From: CAZBGL01 sp964491375 | GTDB taxonomy: Bacteria > Desulfobacterota > Deferrisomatia > Deferrisomatales > Deferrisomataceae | Direction: 5' to 3' | NCBI GenBank assembly: GCA_964491375.1 | Contig: CAZBGL010000075.1 | Location: 1-5,709 of the forward strand | Length of the DNA: 5,709 bases | Part shown: positions 1 to 5,296 of the stretch, piece after piece | How the letters are laid out: each line of letters begins with the position of its first letter | Position numbering within the stretch: the stretch's first letter is position 1 | Position numbers and translations under genes: made by a program | The notes under the pieces: model-generated | Databases searched by the model: none | Told to the model about the DNA's origin: nothing | Seen by the model: the letters and a program-made list of their open reading frames with translations, nothing else

Positions 1-1218
1 GCCGAAGTTGGTGCCGCCGACCACGGTCTTGCCGTCCCGGGCCGGGTCGTCCACGGTGCGCCACTCCACCCCCAGCTCCAGGGACTTCTCGTAGCTCATC
101 TCCAGGATCAGGGCCTCCACGAGCACCTGGGGCCGCCGTACGTCGAGCTTCTCGATCACGCCCTTGAGGGTCTCGTAGTCCTGGGGGCTGGCGATGATGA
201 CCAGGGAGTTGGTGGCCTTGTCCGCCGTGATCTGCACCGGCTCCTCGAACTCCACCGGCACCTCGGTGACCTTGGGCTTGCGGACCTGCGGCTGGCCGGG
301 CTTGGGGCGGGTGCGGGCCGACTTGGAGATCGCCGTGAGCACCGACGCCACGTTCTCGGCGTCGGCGTACTTCAGGTAGTACACGTTGATCTTGCCCGTG
401 CCCCGGGGGATCTCCACGTCCAGCGCCCTGATCATGGCCTTGATCTCGCCCAGCGTGTCCGGGTCGGCCACCACGATCAGGCTGTTGGTGCGGGAGTCGG
501 GGATGATCTTCACCACGCTCCGCTCGGCCTGGACCTGGACCGTTCCCTTGCGCCGGGTGGGCGGCCGGCGCCGGGTCTTGCCCTTGTCCGTGAGGGCCTG
601 GGAGAGGGTCTTGGCCATGGTCTCGGCCGCCGCGTAGCGGAGCGGGATGACCTCGAACACCGTGTCCACGGTCTTCACGTCCAGGGCGCGGATGATCTTC
701 AGGAGCCGCTCGATGTTGGAGTACGAGTCCGTGAGGATCAGCGTGTTGGTGGGCGCGTAGGCGACCACGGCCGAGTCGCGGGAGACCAGGGGGGCCAGGA
801 TGCCGGCGATCACGTCGGCCTCCACGTGTTCCAGGGGCACCAGGCGGGTCACGAACCGGTCGCCGGGCTCTGCCCCGTCCCGCAGGGTCTCGATGGCCGA
901 CTGCTTGGCCTCCTTGGTGGATACGATCTTGTAGACGTGCTCGGAGGCCCGGACCAGCGTGTACCCCTTCACGTGGAGGATGGCCTGGAACACCTCGTAG
1001 GCCTCCTCGGGCGTGACCTCCCCGGGGCTGATCACCGTGATCTTGCCGCGCACCCGCTCGTCGAGGATGAAGTTCTTGCCGGTCAGCTCCGAGATGAACT
1101 GGACCACGTCCGCCAGTTCGGCGTCCTTGAAGTTCATCGTGATGGCCTTGGGCCCGGCCCAGGCGGCCGAGGTCGCGGCCAGAAACGCCGCCACAACGAT
1201 CCCCGCTCGTGTGCTCAT
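1..1218 (-). CDS. gspD: Type II secretion system secretin GspD (partial, C-terminus beyond the window)
   Basis: This encodes the N-terminal 406 residues of the outer-membrane secretin, the multimeric channel through which folded exoproteins leave the periplasm. Translation from the ATG at 1218 stays open to the left edge. Residues 1-21 look like a Sec signal peptide (hydrophobic core, then AAWA before Gly-Pro-Lys). An N0 domain follows (about 24-100: ITMNFKDAELADVVQFISEL, then GKNFILDERVRGKITV). Three N1-N3 repeats come next (about 123-185, 187-268, 278-362), each with the secretin signature of a TNSLIV/TNTLIL-type strand and a (I/L)xxLD ending. The secretin domain begins at about 363 (RRPQVLVEALILEMS). 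The pore and gate part lies outside the window. Basic, proline-rich linkers interrupt N2 (about 213-224) and N3 (about 301-320). The gene starts 24 bases after the gspC stop with a GGGGAG Shine-Dalgarno, so it is in the gspC operon. A type IV pilus secretin (PilQ) is unlikely because gspC is the partner. Confidence 0.95.
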   Translation of the reverse strand, partial: MSTRAGIVVAAFLAATSAAWAGPKAITMNFKDAELADVVQFISELTGKNFILDERVRGKITVISPGEVTPEEAYEVFQAILHVKGYTLVRASEHVYKIVSTKEAKQSAIETLRDGAEPGDRFVTRLVPLEHVEADVIAGILAPLVSRDSAVVAYAPTNTLILTDSYSNIERLLKIIRALDVKTVDTVFEVIPLRYAAAETMAKTLSQALTDKGKTRRRPPTRRKGTVQVQAERSVVKIIPDSRTNSLIVVADPDTLGEIKAMIRALDVEIPRGTGKINVYYLKYADAENVASVLTAISKSARTRPKPGQPQVRKPKVTEVPVEFEEPVQITADKATNSLVIIASPQDYETLKGVIEKLDVRRPQVLVEALILEMSYEKSLELGVEWRTVDDPARDGKTVVGGTNFG

Positions 1219-1242
1219 GCCGTCTCCCCGGAGGCACCGCGT

Positions 1243-2169
1243 TCAGCGGATCTCATAGGTGAAGGTCTTGTTCTGGTTGCGCCGCACCAGGTCGATCTGG
1301 ATCACGGTCTCGTCCTTGAGCCGCTGGTAGGCCTCGAACGCCTCTTCCGGCCCCTGGATCTCGATGCCGTTGATCCGCTTGATCACGTCGCCGTTCTGGA
1401 GGCCGATCCGGGCAAACAGGCTCCCGGGCCGGATCGCGAACACCTTGAAGCCGTCGGGCTGGCCGTTCGTGAAGTTGGGGACCACCCGGATCTGGGTGAG
1501 CAGCCGGCTCATGTTCTCCTGGGCCTGTTCGATCTCCCGGGCGTCGATCACCCAGCGGTCCTCGGCCACTTTCCGGATGGTCTCGGAGTCGGTCCCGGCT
1601 GCGGGTTCGGCCCGCACCGGGCGCACGGACGGCCGCCGCCGAGGCCGGCCGTGCGGTGCCTTCTTCTCTTCCGGCCGAAAGAGGAGGATCTCCTCCGTCC
1701 TCCCCGCCCGGACCACCCGGATGCGGTCCCGGAGCACCTTGGCCAGGCGCGCGCCCTCCACCACCTCCTCGCCCTCCCGGACCAGGCGGACCTCGGAACC
1801 CTTTTGGACGAGGGCGAACGAACGCCCCCCCTCCACCACGGCGGTGGCCACCAGGGTCACGTCGAGGGGCGACAGGGGCGGGGATGCGGCGGATTCATCG
1901 GGTTTGTCGGGCTTGGGCGGGGCCGGGGGCGGGGCCGGGGGGGCGGGGTGGGCGTTGAAGAGGTTCCGTGTCTGGATGATCCGGTAGTCCGAAAGACGGT
2001 CGGCCGCCCTGGCCGTGCGGCCCCCTTCGAGCACCGCGGCCGTAGGGGACTCCGGGGTCCACACCTTTCGGGCCACCAGCACGCCCGCCAGGCGGGCCGA
2101 GAGAAAGGCCGCGGTGGCGAGGAACGCCAGGGTCAGAATCCAGCGGGCGGGCAGAACCGAGTCGCGCAT
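1243..2169 (-). CDS. gspC: Type II secretion system inner-membrane coupler GspC (HR + PDZ)
   Basis: The 308-residue product fits the family size. GspC is a bitopic inner-membrane protein that links the inner-membrane platform to the secretin. Visible parts, in order, are a short cytoplasmic N-terminus and one membrane segment (about 10-32). Next comes a periplasmic stretch with the family hallmark RNLFN (69-72 plus Asn), then a proline/alanine-rich linker (about 75-90). The HR domain spans about 100-165 (LVATAVVEGGRSFALVQ onward) and binds secretin N0 in studied systems. A strongly basic linker follows (about 169-182), then a C-terminal PDZ domain (about 222-306) with the loop FAIRPGSLFARIGLQNGD and the strand KRINGIEI. 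The PDZ separates this GspC from types ending in a coiled coil. The ATG at 2169 is preceded by GGAG at 6 bases. gspD follows in the same transcript. The Pro linker is encoded by an imperfect 12-base tandem repeat. Confidence 0.94.
   Translation of the reverse strand: MRDSVLPARWILTLAFLATAAFLSARLAGVLVARKVWTPESPTAAVLEGGRTARAADRLSDYRIIQTRNLFNAHPAPPAPPPAPPKPDKPDESAASPPLSPLDVTLVATAVVEGGRSFALVQKGSEVRLVREGEEVVEGARLAKVLRDRIRVVRAGRTEEILLFRPEEKKAPHGRPRRRPSVRPVRAEPAAGTDSETIRKVAEDRWVIDAREIEQAQENMSRLLTQIRVVPNFTNGQPDGFKVFAIRPGSLFARIGLQNGDVIKRINGIEIQGPEEAFEAYQRLKDETVIQIDLVRRNQNKTFTYEIR
1919..1952 (+). repeat. G-run tandem repeat / G-quadruplex motif inside gspC
   Basis: Six runs of three to seven G are separated by only one or two bases on the plus strand, which is the template strand of gspC. 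Positions 1919-1930 and 1931-1942 are a nearly perfect 12-base tandem repeat (GGGGCCGGGGGC, then GGGGCCGGGGGG). In the gene it encodes the Pro/Ala linker of GspC (about residues 77-88), so proline codons partly explain it. The sequence satisfies the usual G3+N1-7 quadruplex pattern with very short loops. Whether it folds or varies in length is not visible here. Confidence 0.7.
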
Positions 2170-2192
2170 CCAGAACTCCGGGAGACCCCGGT

Positions 2193-2222
2193 AGCATACG
2201 CGACCGGTTCCCGTTTTGACAA
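2193..2222 (-). promoter_or_regulatory. Probable sigma70 promoter for gspCD
   Basis: Reading the minus strand, a -35 box TTGTCA (2222-2217, five of six consensus bases) is followed by an 18-base spacer and a -10 box TATGCT (2198-2193, four of six). The predicted start of transcription is near 2186, about 17 bases before the gspC ATG. It lies in the 84-base gap between the four-cysteine gene and gspC, which is where a separate T2SS promoter would be expected. The -35 box overlaps a perfect 6-base inverted repeat (CCCGTT at 2210-2215 and AACGGG at 2221-2226), a possible operator or chance. Confidence 0.5.
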
Positions 2223-2241
2223 CGGGCGATGGGCCGCGGTC

Positions 2242-2272
2242 CGCCCGGGCGCCTCACCGGGCCGCCCGGGCG
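2242..2272 (-). terminator. GC-only hairpin at the end of the small operon (terminator-like, no U-tract)
   Basis: The self-complementary 10-mer CGCCCGGGCG occurs at 2242-2251 and again at 2263-2272. The two copies can pair into a 10-bp all-GC stem with an 11-base loop containing the stop codon of the four-cysteine gene (2256-2254). In the minus-strand transcript it would sit at the 3' end of the small operon and just upstream of the gspC promoter. No run of U follows, so it is not a canonical intrinsic terminator. It could cap the mRNA 3' end or assist termination in a high-GC genome. Confidence 0.35.
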
Positions 2273-2424
2273 ATTTCCTTCTCCAGGAGGTGGATCGGAC
2301 AGGCGGTCCGCCACTTGCAGTACGCCGTGGGGTTCAGACAACGGGGCTCTGCCAGGGGCACGTCCTTGTTGCTTTTCTGGCACCGGAACGTCTTGGTGCT
2401 CTCCGTGGCCGCGGCGGTGTCCAT
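2254..2424 (-). CDS. Small four-cysteine protein, function unknown
   Basis: I do not recognise a named family. The 56-residue product is soluble-looking, with no signal peptide or membrane segment. It carries four cysteines at 15, 29, 36 and 42, in the contexts FRCQKS, PRCLNP and YCKWRTACPIH, then an amphipathic, charged C-terminal helix (LLEKEIARAAR). Four spaced Cys plus a nearby His suggest binding of zinc or an iron-sulfur cluster; this is inference only. An in-frame ATG at 2499 would add 25 residues, but it lies inside the upstream gene. The ATG at 2424 has a near-perfect Shine-Dalgarno (GGAGGTGA), so the short form is preferred. The gene starts 2 bases after the stop of the DUF2892-like gene, so the two are co-translated and may act together. 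Codon use and GC resemble the neighbours. Confidence 0.78.
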   Translation of the reverse strand: MDTAAATESTKTFRCQKSNKDVPLAEPRCLNPTAYCKWRTACPIHLLEKEIARAAR

Positions 2425-2426
2425 GA

Positions 2427-2434
2427 TCACCTCC
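2427..2434 (-). promoter_or_regulatory. Ribosome binding site of the four-cysteine gene containing the upstream stop codon
   Basis: On the minus strand GGAGGTGA matches eight consecutive bases of the ideal anti-16S sequence. GGAGG is 5 bases from the ATG at 2424. The last three bases of the site, TGA (2429-2427), are the stop codon of the preceding DUF2892-like gene. Termination therefore happens on the next gene's binding site. This decides the start of the four-cysteine gene and points to coupled translation. Confidence 0.85.
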
Positions 2435-2639
2435 CGCGGGCCTCGTACTCCGGATCGGGCACCCCGGCCTTGCGCAGGATGGTCATCAGCGGACACCACT
2501 TGGTGAACGCGGACTGGAACAGATTCAGGCCCACAAAGGCCGTGAACAGGTGCCAGTAGGGGCTGTGCAGGTATCCCAGGGCGAGGGAGACGAGCACGAA
2601 GAATCCCGCGGCCAGGCGTAGGCTGTCGTTCACGGTCAT
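2427..2639 (-). CDS. DUF2892/YgaP-like small inner-membrane protein
   Basis: The 70-residue product has two predicted membrane helices (about 8-23, LAAGFFVLVSLALGYL, and about 28-44, YWHLFTAFVGLNLFQSA). They are followed by the typical DUF2892 tail FTKWCPLMTILRKAGV (45-60). Its single Cys49 sits in the W-C-P-L motif, where family members usually have G-x-C-P. The family also occurs as the membrane anchor of the rhodanese YgaP and as stand-alone small proteins. Its biochemical role is not settled. The ATG at 2639 has the strong site AAGGAGG 6 bases upstream. It is the first gene of a two-gene unit divergent from mreB and is joined to the four-cysteine gene. No rhodanese domain is present here. 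Confidence 0.85.
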   Translation of the reverse strand: MTVNDSLRLAAGFFVLVSLALGYLHSPYWHLFTAFVGLNLFQSAFTKWCPLMTILRKAGVPDPEYEARGR

Positions 2640-2643
2640 GGTG

Positions 2644-2652
2644 CTCCTCCTT
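2644..2652 (-). promoter_or_regulatory. Ribosome binding site of the DUF2892-like gene
   Basis: On the minus strand AAGGAGGAG precedes the ATG at 2639, with AAGGAGG ending 6 bases upstream. It fixes the start and indicates efficient translation. I did not find a convincing minus-strand promoter further upstream in the divergent spacer. Confidence 0.85.
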
Positions 2653-2742
2653 GTCGGCGGAAAGAAGGCTTTCTCACCCCTTTGGATGCGGATTCACGCC
2701 CGGGGTCACACGGGCCGAACCGTACGGAAAAGACGCGGGTTC

Positions 2743-2772
2743 TTGAACGGTTGGCGAGCCGGCTGCTAGAAT
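2743..2772 (+). promoter_or_regulatory. Probable sigma70 promoter of the mre operon, extended -10
   Basis: The -35 box TTGAAC (2743-2748, four of six) is followed by an 18-base spacer and the -10 box TAGAAT (2767-2772, five of six). TG at 2764-2765 gives the extended -10 form TGnTAGAAT. Transcription should start near 2779, leaving a leader of about 37 bases before the mreB ATG. It lies in the 176-base divergent spacer (2640-2815), and I see no stronger alternative there for the plus strand. Confidence 0.6.
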
Positions 2773-2815
2773 CCGGCCATCCCTCCCACCCGAACGCTCC
2801 GAGGCGGATGCCGAC

Positions 2816-3859
2816 ATGCTCGACGCCATCCTTGGTTTCTTCTCCACAGACCTCGCCATCGACCTCGGTACGGCCAACACCCTGGTGTACGTGCGGGGCA
2901 AGGGCATCGTGGCCAGCGAACCCTCGGTGGTGGCCGTCCGGAAGGACGGCCAGGGAGGAGGCGGCCGGATCCTGGCCGTGGGCAAGGAGGCCCAGCGCAT
3001 GCTCGGGCGCACGCCCGGGTCCATCGTGGCCATCCGTCCCATGAAGGACGGGGTCATCGCGGACTTCGACATCTGCGAGGCCATGCTCCGCTACTTCATC
3101 CAAAAGGTGCACAACCGCCGCAAGCTGGTGCGGCCCCGGGTCATCGTGGGGGTGCCCTCCGGCATCACCCAGGTGGAGAAGCGGGCCGTGCGGGAGTCGG
3201 CCGAGTCCGCAGGGGCGCGCGAGGTGTACCTCATCGAAGAGCCCATGGCCGCGGCCATCGGGGCCGGGCTTCCCGTGACCGAGCCCTCGGGCAACATGAT
3301 CGTGGACATCGGGGGGGGCACCACCGAGGTGGCGGTGATCAGCCTGGCCGGCATCGTGTACAGTCAGTCCGTGCGCGTGGCCGGGGACAAGATGGACGAG
3401 GCGATCGTCCAGTACATCAAGCGCAAATACAACCTCTTGATCGGCGAGCGCACGGCCGAGCAGGTCAAGATCACGGTGGGCACGGCGTTCCCGGATCCGG
3501 ACGACGCCAACCTCCCCCAGGCCATGGAGGTGAAAGGCCGAGACCTGGTGGCCGGCATCCCCAAGACCATCACCGTGCACACCGACGAGATCCGCGAAAG
3601 CCTCCGGGAACCCATCAACGCCATCGTGCAGGCCGTGCGGATCGCCCTGGAGAAGACCCCGCCCGAACTGGCGGCCGACATCGTGGACAAGGGGATCGTG
3701 CTCGCGGGCGGCGGCGCGCTGCTGCGGAACCTGGACATCCTGCTCCGGGAGGAGACCGGGCTGCCGGTGATGGTGGCAGACGATCCGCTGTCGTGCGTGG
3801 CGCTGGGCGCAGGCATGGCCCTGGACGAGATCGAGTTGCTCCGGGAGGTGGCCTGCTGA
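2816..3859 (+). CDS. mreB: Rod-shape-determining actin homologue MreB
   Basis: The 347-residue product has the usual length for MreB. It is the cytoplasmic actin-like ATPase whose membrane-bound filaments orient the elongasome and lateral-wall synthesis. The N-terminal MLDAILGFFS is hydrophobic/amphipathic, as expected for the membrane-binding segment. The phosphate-1 loop is DLGTANTLVYV (16-26). The connecting helix region is IEEPMAAAIG (140-149), containing the acidic residues linked to hydrolysis. Phosphate-2 is DIGGGTTEVAV (164-174), and the adenosine motif is LAGGGALLRNLD (296-307). A glycine-rich loop (GQGGGG, 45-50) lies between early beta strands, and the protein ends in Cys347. The ATG at 2816 aligns with the family start; GAGGCGG at 2801-2807 is a modest binding site. 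It is the first gene of mreBCD-mrdA. An eight-G tract (3311-3318) encodes the phosphate-2 glycines. Confidence 0.98.
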   Translation: MLDAILGFFSTDLAIDLGTANTLVYVRGKGIVASEPSVVAVRKDGQGGGGRILAVGKEAQRMLGRTPGSIVAIRPMKDGVIADFDICEAMLRYFIQKVHNRRKLVRPRVIVGVPSGITQVEKRAVRESAESAGAREVYLIEEPMAAAIGAGLPVTEPSGNMIVDIGGGTTEVAVISLAGIVYSQSVRVAGDKMDEAIVQYIKRKYNLLIGERTAEQVKITVGTAFPDPDDANLPQAMEVKGRDLVAGIPKTITVHTDEIRESLREPINAIVQAVRIALEKTPPELAADIVDKGIVLAGGGALLRNLDILLREETGLPVMVADDPLSCVALGAGMALDEIELLREVAC

Positions 3860-3874
3860 CCCCGGCGGCGGGGC

Positions 3875-3904
3875 GAACGGCTCCGCCGGAGCCGGCCGCC
3901 GTTC
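3875..3904 (+). other. GC-rich hairpin between mreB and mreC
   Basis: GAACGGC (3875-3881) and GCCGTTC (3898-3904) form a perfect 7-bp outer stem. A competing or nested stem pairs GGCTCC (3879-3884) with GGAGCC (3888-3893) around a 3-base loop. The element starts 15 bases after the mreB stop, inside the only sizeable gap of the operon (114 bases). No T-run follows, so full termination is unlikely. Partial termination or protection of the mreB mRNA end would make more MreB than MreC, MreD or PBP2; this is inference. I found no promoter in the gap. Confidence 0.4.
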
Positions 3905-3973
3905 ACGTGGGAGGGCCGTTGCCCGCAACCCAAACCCAAGCCACCGGCCCGAGGGCCGAGAGGTTCCGATCCC

Positions 3974-4795
3974 ATGCTGGGTTTCCTGGTCCGACACCGG
4001 CGCATGCTCCTGGGCGGGGCCGTGCTGCTCGTCACAGTGGGGCTCCTGGTCTCCACCGGTCCCACGGGGAGCGGTGTGGGACGCTCGGTGGGGCTGCTGG
4101 GCGCGCCCCTCCAGGTGGTGGTACGGGGTGCCGTGGACGGCGTGGGGGGGGTGGTGGATCGGTATCTCCTCCTGGTGGGGGCGAGGGAGGAGGCCGAGCG
4201 CCTCCGGCGGGAGGTGGCAGACCTTCGGCGTGAGCTCGCCAGCGTGGAGGAGGTGTTCCAGGAGAACCGCCGCCTGCGCGAACTCCTGGAGTTCCGCTCC
4301 GGTTCGGCCCTCCCTCTCGTGGCGGCGCGGGTGGTGGGCCGGAGCGCCACCCCGTGGCGGCACACCGTGGTGATCGACAAGGGACGGGCCCAGGGGGTGG
4401 CCCTGGACGCACCCGTGCTCACCCCGGCCGGGGTCGTGGGCCGGGTCTACCAGGTGTCGGACGCTGCCAGCCGGGTGATCCTCATCACCGATCCCAACTC
4501 GGCGGTGGACGCCCTGGTCCAGCGCACCCGGGCCCAGGTGGTGGTGGAGGGGAACCTAGGGGACCGGTGCCGGGTGCTCTACCTCCCCCGGGGGGAGCGG
4601 GTGGAGGTGGGGGACCGGATCGTGACCTCGGGGATGGGGGGGGTGTTCCCCAAGGGGCTGTTCCTGGGCAAGGTGGCCCGGGTGGAGCGCCGGCCCGGCG
4701 AGGTGTTTCAAAGGGTCGAACTGGAGCCCGGTGCGGATCTGCGCCGCCTTGAGGAGGTATTGGTGGCGGTCCGGCCGGAGGAGCGGGCACCGTGA
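3974..4795 (+). CDS. mreC: Rod-shape-determining protein MreC
   Basis: The 273-residue product is the bitopic inner-membrane scaffold of the elongasome. Its periplasmic part binds and activates PBP2, while it contacts MreB and MreD at the membrane. The short N-terminus is basic (VRHRR), followed by one membrane helix (about 11-27). A dimerising coiled coil spans about 70-107 (EEAERLRREVADLRREL and on to NRRLRELLEF). The double beta-barrel domain (about 113-269) carries family motifs such as HTVVIDKGRAQGV (130-142), PAGVVGRV (151-158), VILITDPNSAVDA (168-180) and the strand/turn VEVGDRIVTSGMGGVFPKGL (210-229). The ATG at 3974 has GAGAGG 10 bases upstream. A second in-frame ATG at 4004 has no binding site and would cut the basic N-terminus. 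Two eight-G tracts (4144-4151, 4636-4643) lie in the gene with the frame intact. The TGA overlaps the mreD GTG. Confidence 0.97.
   Translation: MLGFLVRHRRMLLGGAVLLVTVGLLVSTGPTGSGVGRSVGLLGAPLQVVVRGAVDGVGGVVDRYLLLVGAREEAERLRREVADLRRELASVEEVFQENRRLRELLEFRSGSALPLVAARVVGRSATPWRHTVVIDKGRAQGVALDAPVLTPAGVVGRVYQVSDAASRVILITDPNSAVDALVQRTRAQVVVEGNLGDRCRVLYLPRGERVEVGDRIVTSGMGGVFPKGLFLGKVARVERRPGEVFQRVELEPGADLRRLEEVLVAVRPEERAP
4777..4783 (+). promoter_or_regulatory. Ribosome binding site deciding the mreD GTG start
   Basis: GGAGGAG lies 8 bases before the GTG at 4792, within the last codons of mreC. Together with the GTGA overlap of start and stop it supports this non-ATG start. It also indicates that ribosomes finishing mreC can start mreD. 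Confidence 0.8.
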
Positions 4796-5295
4796 GGCCG
4801 GCGCTCGTGTGGCTCCTGTTTCTCGCCGCGGGCCTGGTGGGACAGACGGCCGTGCTCGGCCTGTGGGTGCCCGATCCCTGGCGGCCGGACATCACCCGGG
4901 TACTGGTGCTGTGGGTGGCACTCACGGGGCTCCCCCGGGGCGGGGCCGCGTGGGCCGTGGTGGCCGGTTTGGCGGCCGATGCGGCCTCGGGTGGCCCCCT
5001 CGGACTGTCTTCCGCCATGCGGGTCGCCTTGTACGGGGCGGCCCGGCCGTTCCGGGGCATGTTCTTCGACGACCAGCCCCTGTTCCTCCTCCCCCTCGCC
5101 CTGCTCGGGCCCTTGGCCGACGTGGCGGTGGTCCAGGTGCTTTCCCGGTTCGCCTACCTGAACCCGGTTCCCGCAGGCGTGGCCATGGCCGTGGCGGCGC
5201 GCCAGGCGGCCGTGGACCTGATGTTGGCCCCGGCGGCCTTCGTGGCGTTGGAGATGGCGTCCGGCCGCAGGGGCCGGTTCAGGCTTCCGGTGTAG
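4792..5295 (+). CDS. mreD: Rod-shape-determining membrane protein MreD
   Basis: The 167-residue polytopic inner-membrane protein has the family's usual length. MreD is the integral membrane partner of MreC in the elongasome. Hydrophobic segments lie at about 4-24, 36-63, 96-118 and 126-152, with some of these probably double-spanning. Family-like features are the polar pair in WRPDITRVLVLWVAL (30-44) and the motif GLAADAASGGPLGLSS (59-74), matching the usual G-L-x-x-D-x-x-x-G-x-x-x-G pattern. Translation begins at GTG, overlapping the mreC stop as GTGA, with GGAGGAG upstream. It ends 1 base before mrdA. Sequence conservation in MreD is low, so operon position adds much of the certainty. Confidence 0.94.
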   Translation: MRPALVWLLFLAAGLVGQTAVLGLWVPDPWRPDITRVLVLWVALTGLPRGGAAWAVVAGLAADAASGGPLGLSSAMRVALYGAARPFRGMFFDDQPLFLLPLALLGPLADVAVVQVLSRFAYLNPVPAGVAMAVAARQAAVDLMLAPAAFVALEMASGRRGRFRLPV

Positions 5296-5296
5296 C

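Noticed and set aside
2425..2499. Upstream in-frame ATG (2499) extending the four-cysteine protein by 25 residues
   Set aside because: The extension overlaps the DUF2892-like gene in another frame and its sequence is Gly/Arg/Pro filler. The ATG at 2424 has a near-perfect Shine-Dalgarno.
826..2559. 577-codon open frame on the plus strand, antisense to gspD, gspC and the small genes
   Set aside because: The translation is low-complexity His/Gly/Pro/Arg/Asp-rich with no domain. It is the usual antisense shadow of GC-rich coding sequence, while the minus-strand frames give clear GspC and GspD.
2706..2746. Possible minus-strand promoter (TTCAAG, 17-base spacer, TACGGT) for the small operon
   Set aside because: Only three of six bases match in each box, which is not better than chance in this spacer. 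The palindrome CCGTACGG (2720-2727) within it is only 8 bp.
2808..2810. Alternative ATG just before the mreB start
   Set aside because: It is 8 bases upstream and out of frame with mreB. The ATG at 2816 gives the conserved MreB N-terminus.
2636..4363. 575-codon open frame on the minus strand opposite mreB and mreC
   Set aside because: The composition is like the other antisense shadow (His/Gly/Asp/Pro-rich), without motifs. The plus strand encodes unmistakable MreB and MreC.
3364..4422. 352-codon open frame on the minus strand
   Set aside because: The Ser/Arg/Thr-rich translation without hydrophobic core patterns is a frame shadow of mreB/mreC.
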